Source: UBA1049 sp964522305 (GTDB lineage Bacteria; Bacillota; Clostridia; Oscillospirales; CAG-382). Taken from it: a DNA stretch of 10,258 nt. The stretch is taken from NCBI GenBank assembly GCA_964522305.1, contig CAZFVM010000044.1, forward strand, positions 1 through 10,258. Direction: 5' to 3'. Below the pieces are notes generated by a model. The model was given only the letters and a program-made list of their open reading frames with translations, searched no databases and had not been told where the DNA came from. This document shows positions 1-5,248 of the stretch, in pieces. Every line of letters begins with the position of its first letter. Position 1 is the first letter of the stretch. Both the position numbers and the translations under genes were made by a program.

Positions 1-444
1 ACGGGCTTTTTTCATGTCTTCGGTATAAGCATCAAAGACCCCGTCGTTATGGGTTTTCCTATATTTAAAGATATTGTCTATAGTAGGGCTCAAGGATTTA
101 CCATAGGCTTCCAAGGAGGTCTTGACCATGCGTATACCGCCAAAGGGCATTATCGCTCGTTTCAAAGGACTATCGGTCTGAAGTCCTACGATATCTTCCA
201 GTTTTTGGTCTATATATCCGGGTTTGTGGGAAGTAATGGTAGAGATGGTGTTCTCATCTATATCCAGGACCCCGCCGCTCTCTCTTTCCTTTTTCATCAA
301 CTCTTGAACTTTTGCCCACAATGCTTTTGTTTTTTCTGTTGGGGGAGACAAAAAAAGACTGTCGCCGTCATAAGGGGTGTAGTTTCTGATGATAAAATCC
401 CTGACATCGATATGGTTTTGCCAATTACCGGTAATAAAATCCAT
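1..444 (-). CDS. pflB: Formate acetyltransferase (pyruvate formate-lyase), N-terminal part, cut by window edge
   Basis: The minus strand reads an open frame from an ATG at 444 to the left edge, 148 codons without a stop. The product resembles the start of E. coli PflB throughout: a WQNHIDVRDFIIRNYTPYDG stretch at residues 8-27, STITSHKPGYIDQKL (68-82), DIVGLQTDSPLKRAIMPFGG (84-103) and YRKTHNDGVFDAYT (128-141). PFL is a cytosolic glycyl-radical enzyme that converts pyruvate and CoA to acetyl-CoA and formate in fermentation. The catalytic cysteine pair and the C-terminal glycyl-radical loop of this roughly 750-residue family lie outside the window. The start is set by an AGGAGGG site at 451-457, six bases before the ATG. 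The gene is divergent from the ABC exporter. The activating enzyme gene pflA often follows pflB and would be off the left edge. The family call is firm; function of the unseen part is assumed. Confidence 0.95.
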   Translation of the reverse strand, partial: MDFITGNWQNHIDVRDFIIRNYTPYDGDSLFLSPPTEKTKALWAKVQELMKKERESGGVLDIDENTISTITSHKPGYIDQKLEDIVGLQTDSPLKRAIMPFGGIRMVKTSLEAYGKSLSPTIDNIFKYRKTHNDGVFDAYTEDMKKAR

Positions 445-482
445 AACAAGCCCTCCTAAAAGCAGTATTTCTTCTTAGCACC

Positions 483-511
483 ATTTTACAGCCTTTATAT
501 CGGGATTGCAA
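483..511 (-). promoter_or_regulatory. Candidate sigma-A promoter for pflB
   Basis: On the minus strand TTGCAA (506-511) is followed after 17 bases by TAAAAT (483-488). That is 4 of 6 and 5 of 6 matches to the consensus at ideal spacing. It would start transcription about 30 bases upstream of the pflB start codon. The -35 element lies inside a perfect inverted repeat (498-517). It is weaker than the other promoters in this window, so the call is tentative. Confidence 0.4.
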
Positions 512-517
512 CCGATA
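498..517. promoter_or_regulatory. Inverted repeat TATCGG-N8-CCGATA, possible operator at pflB
   Basis: Two perfect 6-base arms, TATCGG (498-503) and CCGATA (512-517), are separated by GATTGCAA. The repeat covers the candidate -35 element of pflB, which is a typical place for a repressor or activator site. The symmetry is seen directly; its use as an operator is inference. It does not match the FNR/CRP or Rex consensus as I know them. Confidence 0.3.
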
Positions 518-593
518 CCGGCAAAAAAATAGCGGTTTCCCAGAGAGAATTATAAGCGCCGGGTATAAGACAAACATATATGCACAACACTCC

Positions 594-622
594 TTGACCG
601 ACTCGCAAGGGGGGTGTATAAT
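594..622 (+). promoter_or_regulatory. Sigma-A promoter of the ABC exporter
   Basis: TTGACC (594-599) and TATAAT (617-622) are separated by exactly 17 bases, which is 5 of 6 and 6 of 6 consensus matches. Transcription would start near 629, leaving a leader of about 33 bases before the ATG at 663. The promoter also rules out the upstream in-frame TTG at 594 as the start codon, because that TTG is part of the -35 box. Confidence 0.75.
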
Positions 623-662
623 CGTAAAGGAAAAAACAACATATTATTTTGGAGCACAAATA

Positions 663-2390
663 ATGAAACTACTCTGGAGGCTGAGCAAAGAAGCCATAAA
701 ATATAAAAAGCTTTATATAGTTGCCATTTTTTCAACCCTGGCGTTGACGCTACTTAATCTTGCAGCACCCAAGATTCTGGCAAGCCTGACCGATGTGGTC
801 CAAGCTCTGGATGGCTCAGATGTCCCAAAGCAGATAATGACCTTGACTATATTACTGACCGTTATTTATCTGTTGAGGGTTATATTTCGGTTTTTGGGCA
901 ACTATTTAGCCCATCACGCTGCATGGAACTTAGTGGAAAACCTAAGGGTGCAGGTTTATGACAAAATCCAGAACCTCTCACTGAGCTTTTTTCATGATAA
1001 ACAGACCGGAGAGCTAATGAGCAGGATAGTAAACGACACTGCCACTTTCGAGCTTTTATATGCTCATATTATCCCGGAGATGCTGACTAATGTAGTCACT
1101 CTAATAGGAGTACTGATTGTACTGTTGACAATAAATGTAAAGCTTACTTTACTTACCTGTATCCCCATACCCTTTATTTTCGCCGCAGGCATGATTTTTG
1201 TATATAAGATTCGCCCCAAGTTTCGCCAATCCCAAGAAGAACTGGCACAATTCAATGCAAAACTCCAGGATAACCTTTCGGGTATCCATGAGATACAAGC
1301 TTTTGGTAAAGAGGATTATGAAGAAAAAAGAGTGGCAAAACAAGCATCCCACTATACCAAGGTTATGCTTTATGCTTTGCGCTATTCCGGCATTTTTCAT
1401 CCTACGGTAGAGTTCATTTCCGCAATCGGTACCATAATAGTGGTGGGAGTTGGGGGGATGTTGGCATACAACGGCACCATGTCGGTATCCGATATAGTAG
1501 CTTTTCTTTTATACTTATCCTTGTTTTATGCACCGGTGACGAATTTCGCCAGATTGTTAGAAGATACCCAACACGCCTATGCGGGGGCAGAAAGGGTGTT
1601 CGCCGTACTCGACAAGAAGTCGGATATCGTAAGTCCGGCGGACGGGATTGAGCTAAATCAAGCAAAGGGAGAGATAGTGTTCGATGGAGTTAACTTTCAT
1701 TATGAGCCCGGTGTACCGGTTTTACAAGACATCTCTTTTAGTTGCCGCCCCGGGCAGATGATAGCCCTAGTCGGACCCACAGGGGTAGGAAAGACGACCA
1801 TGGTACAGCTTTTGTCTCGATTCTATGATCCCGGTTCCGGGACAATCTTTATTGACGGTTATGATATAAAGACTCTGACTTTAGAGAGCCTGAGGCGAAA
1901 TATTGCTCCGGTTTTACAAGACACTTTTTTGTTTAACGGTACTATAGCCGAGAACATAGGTTATGCCAACCCTTCAGCCGATATTCATGAGATAATACAG
2001 GCTGCAAAGGCAGCCCGTATTCACGAAAACATTATGGAAATGCCTCAGCAATACGAAACCAAAGTAGGAGAGCGGGGGATGAGGCTGTCCGGGGGTCAAA
2101 AACAAAGGATTCAAATAGCTCGGGCAATCCTGAGAAGAGCGCCTATAATAGTGCTGGACGAAGCCACCGCGTCGGTGGATATGGAGACCGAAAAGGAAAT
2201 CCAAACGGCAATAAACGGACTGTCCGGGGACAGAACGGTGATTGCAATAGCCCATCGGCTTTCAACAATAAAAAAAGCAGACTTAATTTTGGTCTTGGAA
2301 GAAGGCAGGATAGTACAACGAGGTACCCATCAAGAGCTGATGAATCAAGAAGGCCTATACAAAAGAATGAACGAAACATCCCAATACTAA
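663..2390 (+). CDS. ABC exporter half-transporter (MsbA/multidrug ABCB-like), 575 aa
   Basis: A single chain fuses a six-helix membrane domain (roughly residues 15-310) to an ATPase domain (about 335-570), the usual plan and length of a bacterial half-exporter that works as a dimer. Visible motifs are Walker A GPTGVGKTT (371-379, Lys377), the Q-loop Gln at 419, signature LSGGQKQRIQIARA from 475, Walker B IIVLDEAT with Asp499 and catalytic Glu500, and the H-loop His531 in AIAHRLST. A coupling-type segment FFHDKQTGELMSR follows the second helix. All ATPase residues are present, so it should be active. The substrate (lipid, drug or peptide) cannot be told from sequence. The start is the ATG at 663 with GGAG at 651-654. 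The gene appears to be monocistronic, with its own promoter and a terminator 54 bases after the stop. No partner half-transporter is next to it, which favours a homodimer. Confidence 0.93.
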   Translation: MKLLWRLSKEAIKYKKLYIVAIFSTLALTLLNLAAPKILASLTDVVQALDGSDVPKQIMTLTILLTVIYLLRVIFRFLGNYLAHHAAWNLVENLRVQVYDKIQNLSLSFFHDKQTGELMSRIVNDTATFELLYAHIIPEMLTNVVTLIGVLIVLLTINVKLTLLTCIPIPFIFAAGMIFVYKIRPKFRQSQEELAQFNAKLQDNLSGIHEIQAFGKEDYEEKRVAKQASHYTKVMLYALRYSGIFHPTVEFISAIGTIIVVGVGGMLAYNGTMSVSDIVAFLLYLSLFYAPVTNFARLLEDTQHAYAGAERVFAVLDKKSDIVSPADGIELNQAKGEIVFDGVNFHYEPGVPVLQDISFSCRPGQMIALVGPTGVGKTTMVQLLSRFYDPGSGTIFIDGYDIKTLTLESLRRNIAPVLQDTFLFNGTIAENIGYANPSADIHEIIQAAKAARIHENIMEMPQQYETKVGERGMRLSGGQKQRIQIARAILRRAPIIVLDEATASVDMETEKEIQTAINGLSGDRTVIAIAHRLSTIKKADLILVLEEGRIVQRGTHQELMNQEGLYKRMNETSQY

Positions 2391-2444
2391 ATTGAATATA
2401 AGGTAACAGTCAATCCAACAACTCCTTTGTATTATATCAAGTCA

Positions 2445-2475
2445 AAAGCCGAACGAGACAATGTCGTTCGGCTTT
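2445..2475. terminator. Bidirectional intrinsic terminator between ABC exporter and MBL hydrolase
   Basis: AAAGCCGAACGA (2445-2456) pairs perfectly with TCGTTCGGCTTT (2464-2475) around a 7-base loop, a 12-bp stem. The plus-strand T tract is short (TTTATTT), and the minus strand reads CTTTTGAC after the stem. It lies 54 bases after the exporter stop and 32 bases beyond the stop of the convergent hydrolase, so it can serve both. Confidence 0.8.
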
Positions 2476-2507
2476 ATTTGAGATACGATAGTTGCTGTAA
2501 CTACAGG

Positions 2508-3149
2508 TTAACTCTGGTCTTTTCTAAACTTTTCAAAGAAGGGGTTGGTAATCCGTTCATCGGATAACAAAGTATCCCCTTCGTGCCCGGGATAAACCAC
2601 ATAGTCCCCGGGTAGATTGTATAACATCCGAAGAGTGCTGTCCATGTCTTCGTCGCTGCCCCCAAAGTCGGTGGTGCCGATACTTCCTCTAAACAAAGTG
2701 TCCCCGGAAAACATTATATCGTCAAAGACATAACATACACTGCCCTTAGTGTGTCCCGGGGTGGGGATGACATAGAACTCATAGTTATCCACCTTGTACT
2801 TACCTTCTTTTTCAAACGTAAAGTCCGCCGGAACAAAGGGCCGGGGGTCATATGGAAGTATGGGAGAAAACATATCTCGCCCGGTTAAATAATGGGCATC
2901 ATCCTTATGTATGCATACAACAGTCCTTGCTGTCCGTATATCATCTAAGGCAAGGATATGGTCGAAGTGGCCATGGGTTAATAATACAACTCTGCAGGAA
3001 GCGTTAAGTCTATGAAGTGCGTCTTTGATAACGGTCATATCGCCGCCGGGGTCAATAACAACAGCGTCCCTTATCTCCGGACTTTTTATGATATAACAAT
3101 TTGTGTGCAACTGACCTACCACAATCTTTTGAATGATATATCTGCTCAT
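2508..3149 (-). CDS. MBL-fold metallohydrolase, glyoxalase II-like (YcbL type), 213 aa
   Basis: A compact cytosolic metallo-beta-lactamase-fold hydrolase with the complete metal-binding set: THGHFDH with His59, His61, Asp63 and His64, His133 in TPGHTKG, Asp150 in FSGDTLFRGSIG and His189 in YPGHEGDT. At about 210 residues it lacks the C-terminal substrate domain of classical glyoxalase II. It fits the short glyoxalase II-like group, which in other bacteria hydrolyses S-lactoylglutathione or similar thioesters. The true substrate here is not known, and glutathione is often absent in Clostridia. The start chosen is the ATG at 3149, because GGAAAGG lies just upstream. A TTG start at 3167 would place that binding site inside the coding region, and an ATG at 3158 directly abuts it. 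The gene is divergent from the cohesin-like protein and convergent with the ABC exporter. Confidence 0.9.
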   Translation of the reverse strand: MSRYIIQKIVVGQLHTNCYIIKSPEIRDAVVIDPGGDMTVIKDALHRLNASCRVVLLTHGHFDHILALDDIRTARTVVCIHKDDAHYLTGRDMFSPILPYDPRPFVPADFTFEKEGKYKVDNYEFYVIPTPGHTKGSVCYVFDDIMFSGDTLFRGSIGTTDFGGSDEDMDSTLRMLYNLPGDYVVYPGHEGDTLLSDERITNPFFEKFRKDQS

Positions 3150-3213
3150 CCCTGTCATCCTTTCCAAAAAAATATATGTTTTAACTATTTTAACAAGGTA
3201 TTTCTATAAGCAT

Positions 3214-3243
3214 ATTATATCATAGTTTTACTATTTATGTAAA
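3214..3243 (-). promoter_or_regulatory. Sigma-A promoter of the MBL hydrolase
   Basis: The minus strand reads TTTACA (3238-3243), an 18-base spacer, then TATAAT (3214-3219). The predicted start point is near 3207, giving a leader of about 58 bases. Matches are 5 of 6 and 6 of 6. Confidence 0.65.
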
Positions 3244-3293
3244 GCGAATAATTAAATGCTCATGGTACTTTGATTTATTACAATTCACCATAA

Positions 3294-3312
3294 AAATCCT
3301 GTGGCAGGATTT
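3294..3312. other. Small perfect hairpin upstream of the 3411 gene promoter
   Basis: AAATCCTG (3294-3301) and CAGGATTT (3305-3312) form an 8-bp stem with a 3-base loop. On the minus strand the stem runs on into five T residues in all, so it resembles a small terminator reading left. It sits in the divergent region 23 bases before the -35 box at 3335. It could be a weak terminator, an operator or a dispersed short repeat. One copy in this window cannot settle which. Confidence 0.4.
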
Positions 3313-3334
3313 GAGTTTTAATTAGGGATTATTA

Positions 3335-3363
3335 TTGACATAAAAGTCGGGGTGTGTTATATT
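3335..3363 (+). promoter_or_regulatory. Sigma-A promoter of the cohesin-like/dockerin protein
   Basis: A perfect TTGACA (3335-3340), a 17-base spacer and TATATT (3358-3363, 5 of 6) give a predicted start near 3370 and a 40-base leader. The gene's GGAGGT ribosome binding site is at 3400-3405. Confidence 0.75.
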
Positions 3364-3410
3364 TTTTGTATAAGTAAACATAATGTAGTTGATCACCTTG
3401 GAGGTACTAT

Positions 3411-4946
3411 ATGACAAAACGATTTACTGTGTTGTTTTTTGCCGGGATTTTAATATTAACCACTAGCTTTTCAGCTTTCGCATTACAAAAAGACTTAGAG
3501 GTTGATACATCCTTTTATACCCCGGTCCAAAGACAGCTAAATTCCGATATTGGCTATTCCTTGATAATGGATGCCCCGGAGGATTACACTCCCGGAGAGA
3601 ATATTTATGTAGAGATATATCTGCGGGATATAGTTGCGGAGAGTGGGTTTGGGTTTGTCCATTTTTATCTTTATTTCGATAGCCAAAAAGTAATACCTCT
3701 GGTTTTGAATAATTTTGAGAACAACAATCAAAATATGGAAGATTTTCTTGTTTTAGCCCCGGATTTAGCCAAATGGGAAGGGATCTGTAAGCTCGAGGAA
3801 GAAGAAAGTCGATATAATATATCTTTTATGACTACAGATAAGTCCGCCCATGCCAAGGCAGACGACGAGGTAGTTATCAAAATAGGCTTCGAGGCAAAGT
3901 CCACGGCTACAGGGGAAATCGACTTTGTTTTACCCGGAGAGGAGAGTTTTTGTGCCGACTATAGTTTGAACAAATACTATGGCTTGGGTGATAGGGCAAC
4001 CGTGACCGAAACCGAAGACTCCTTTGATCCCGGTATCGAGCCGGAAGACCCTGTATATTTGTTGGAAATCACCGGAGATGAGCATTATGTTCCGGGAGAG
4101 ATATATACGGCAAGAATCACTTTGAAGGACATTACCGTTACCGATGGGTTTGTAATAATTAGTTTTTACTTTTATTATGATCCAAACAAAACAGAACCGA
4201 TTATAAAAAACAATCCGGACACCTTAAATTCTGAAATCAGCGATCTTTTAATAAATGCTCCGGATATGTCTGCTTGGGAAGGGATATGTTCTTTGAGAGA
4301 GGATTTAAACCGATATGAGCTTAGCTATCTAACCGTGTATCACTCAACGGCAAAACAGGACGGAGATATTATTATTGAAATTCCGTTTTTGATAAATCAG
4401 GAAGCTAAGGGTGACATAATGTTTTACATACCCCACGATGAAACCTCGGCATATGACTATAGTCTTGATGAATATCCGGGGTTGGGAAGTAGTATTTTGG
4501 TTTCTGAGCTACCCGAGGCCTGCGAACTTAGCTTAAAAGATACAAACGAACTTATCTTAGATCGCCAACAGGGTTTTTTGTTGGGGATTACTCCGGGGAC
4601 GACCGTGTCAGATTTGTTGGATATGTTTGAGGGTGAGGTAGTTTTGTTGGATGAAGATGGAAAGAGTGTTCCCCCGGACCGAGTAGTAGGTACCGGTTTT
4701 ATTGTTCAAAATAAAGTAGAATCATTACGGGTGATTTTGTTAGGGGACGGCAACGGGGACGGGGTAGTAGATGCAAAGGATTATTTGCTGACAAAGCGTA
4801 TTATACTGGGTAATTTGACTTTATCCCCCTATCGACTTGCCGCCATATGTATAGAGGGCAAGTCTACGCCGACCTCAAAGGACTATGTGTTAATAAAGAG
4901 ACATTTTCTCGGTTCCTATGATTTGCATGCTCCACTTTCTAATTGA
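3411..4946 (+). CDS. Secreted protein with two cohesin-like repeats and a C-terminal dockerin-like module, 511 aa
   Basis: The N-terminus is a signal peptide (residues 1 to about 24: Lys-Arg, a hydrophobic core, then SAFA). Two tandem domains follow, at about 48-198 and 215-364. Equivalent residues are exactly 167 apart: PGE at 61 and 228, Asp90 and Asp257, Trp122 and Trp289 in APDxxxWEGIC, Arg134 and Arg301. Their pattern (PGE, YxYFD/YYDP, a D-E/I-V/I-I strand) resembles the beta-sandwich of cohesins, the domains that bind dockerins. Residues 372-435 form the GTTVSDLL...VGTGF region that often precedes clostridial dockerins, and 443-505 is the dockerin. The first calcium loop is intact (Asp446, Asn448, Asp450, Asp454, Asp457); the second (480-491) has lost most ligands but keeps the helix DYVLIKRHFLGSYD. 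No wall anchor is seen. Start: ATG 3411 with GGAGGT five bases before. The cohesin assignment is by pattern and not certain; a generic carbohydrate-binding or adhesive sandwich is the alternative. Confidence 0.85.
   Translation: MTKRFTVLFFAGILILTTSFSAFALQKDLEVDTSFYTPVQRQLNSDIGYSLIMDAPEDYTPGENIYVEIYLRDIVAESGFGFVHFYLYFDSQKVIPLVLNNFENNNQNMEDFLVLAPDLAKWEGICKLEEEESRYNISFMTTDKSAHAKADDEVVIKIGFEAKSTATGEIDFVLPGEESFCADYSLNKYYGLGDRATVTETEDSFDPGIEPEDPVYLLEITGDEHYVPGEIYTARITLKDITVTDGFVIISFYFYYDPNKTEPIIKNNPDTLNSEISDLLINAPDMSAWEGICSLREDLNRYELSYLTVYHSTAKQDGDIIIEIPFLINQEAKGDIMFYIPHDETSAYDYSLDEYPGLGSSILVSELPEACELSLKDTNELILDRQQGFLLGITPGTTVSDLLDMFEGEVVLLDEDGKSVPPDRVVGTGFIVQNKVESLRVILLGDGNGDGVVDAKDYLLTKRIILGNLTLSPYRLAAICIEGKSTPTSKDYVLIKRHFLGSYDLHAPLSN
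3552..4502 (+). repeat. Tandem duplication of a ~150-residue domain inside the 3411 gene
   Basis: The two domains are encoded at about 3552-4004 and 4053-4502 with a 501-base period that holds without indels from the PGE motif to the RYxxS motif, then shifts by one residue before YSLxxYxGLG. Identity is clear in protein but low in DNA, so the duplication is old and kept by selection rather than recent. Confidence 0.8.
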
Positions 4947-4947
4947 C

Positions 4948-4968
4948 AAAGCGCTTTAAGTGTTTTTT
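4948..4968 (+). terminator. Weak candidate terminator after the 3411 gene
   Basis: AAAGCGC (4948-4954) can pair with GTGTTTT (4960-4966) using two G-U pairs around a 5-base loop, with six T residues from 4963. The stem is short and partly wobble-paired. It stands right before the promoter at 4973, where a boundary is expected. Confidence 0.35.
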
Positions 4969-4972
4969 AATC

Positions 4973-5001
4973 TTGACAGTTATGTGACAACAATATATAC
5001 T
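4973..5001 (+). promoter_or_regulatory. Strong sigma-A promoter of the HTH-cupin-acyl-CoA synthetase gene
   Basis: TTGACA (4973-4978), a 17-base spacer and TATACT (4996-5001) match the consensus 6 of 6 and 5 of 6. The predicted start is near 5008, about 240 bases before the start codon at 5249. The element TGACA occurs at 4974-4978 and again at 4985-4989, a direct repeat 11 bases apart that could be a protein site. Confidence 0.75.
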
Positions 5002-5003
5002 AT

Positions 5004-5017
5004 TACCAACGTTTTCA
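5004..5017. promoter_or_regulatory. cre-like element at the predicted start point
   Basis: The 14 bases match the catabolite-responsive-element consensus TGWNANCGNTNWCA at all fixed positions except the second and third. The site lies directly after the -10 box and over the predicted start point, where CcpA-type repressors block transcription. In Bacillus subtilis acsA (acetyl-CoA synthetase) is repressed through CcpA, which makes such control reasonable here, but two mismatches keep this tentative. Confidence 0.35.
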
Positions 5018-5197
5018 CACAACCTTATTTATCCCGGATTTAGCTAATCCAAACACTTCTTTTCGCTGTGATAAGGCATATTGATTTTTTTGGATTGGGT
5101 ATGTGGTTTTGTGTTTTTATGGTTTACAAGATTAGAGCTGTTTTGATAGGCCCGGAGTTTAATCAGTTAGAGACAAAACCGGAGATTTATGTTTTCA

Positions 5198-5233
5198 GGC
5201 TTCATCTATGTAAAGATGGAGCCATATTTTTTT
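5198..5233 (+). terminator. Intrinsic terminator hairpin inside the leader
   Basis: GGCTTCATCT (5198-5207) pairs over 10 bp (one T-G) with AGATGGAGCC (5214-5223) around the loop ATGTAA, followed by ATA and seven T residues (5227-5233). The GGAGG ribosome binding site of the next gene starts only six bases later. This is a full terminator placed between a promoter and the gene it should express, as in attenuation systems. Confidence 0.7.
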
Positions 5234-5238
5234 ATATC

Positions 5239-5243
5239 GGAGG
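5239..5243 (+). promoter_or_regulatory. GGAGG ribosome binding site deciding the start at 5249
   Basis: GGAGG lies five bases before ATG 5249. The alternative in-frame ATG at 5189 has only GGAG four bases away, and its 20 extra codons would run through the terminator hairpin. This supports translation from 5249. Confidence 0.85.
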
Positions 5244-5248
5244 AAGAA

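Larger units (their letters stand above)
5009..5248 (+). ncRNA. Long structured 5' leader, candidate attenuator or riboswitch
   Basis: About 240 transcribed bases precede the start codon. Possible pairings, from 5' to 3', are CCTTAT (5023-5028) with ATAAGG (5071-5076) enclosing GGATT/AATCC (5036-5050), a CCGG/CCGG pairing near 5153-5182, and a terminator hairpin at 5198-5223. I find no T-box sequence and recognise no known riboswitch core. The earlier helices are short and could be chance; the length and the end hairpin are the strong points. Confidence 0.45.

Noticed and set aside
49..459. Plus-strand open frame of 136 codons over the left edge
   Set aside because: It is the shadow of pflB on the minus strand, whose product matches PFL over all visible residues; the plus frame has no ribosome binding site or family resemblance.
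594..662. Longer ABC exporter starting at TTG 594
   Set aside because: The TTG is part of the -35 box of a good promoter, and ATG 663 has its own GGAG site and begins where family members begin.
3150..3167. Longer MBL hydrolase starting at TTG 3167
   Set aside because: The extension contains the GGAAAGG ribosome binding site for the ATG at 3149.
5189..5248. Synthetase start at ATG 5189
   Set aside because: It has a poorer ribosome binding site and would code through the terminator hairpin; ATG 5249 has GGAGG at ideal distance.
5009..5248. T-box or a known metabolite riboswitch in the leader
   Set aside because: No T-box AGGGTGGNACCGCG-like sequence or other known core was seen, so only an unclassified attenuator is claimed.
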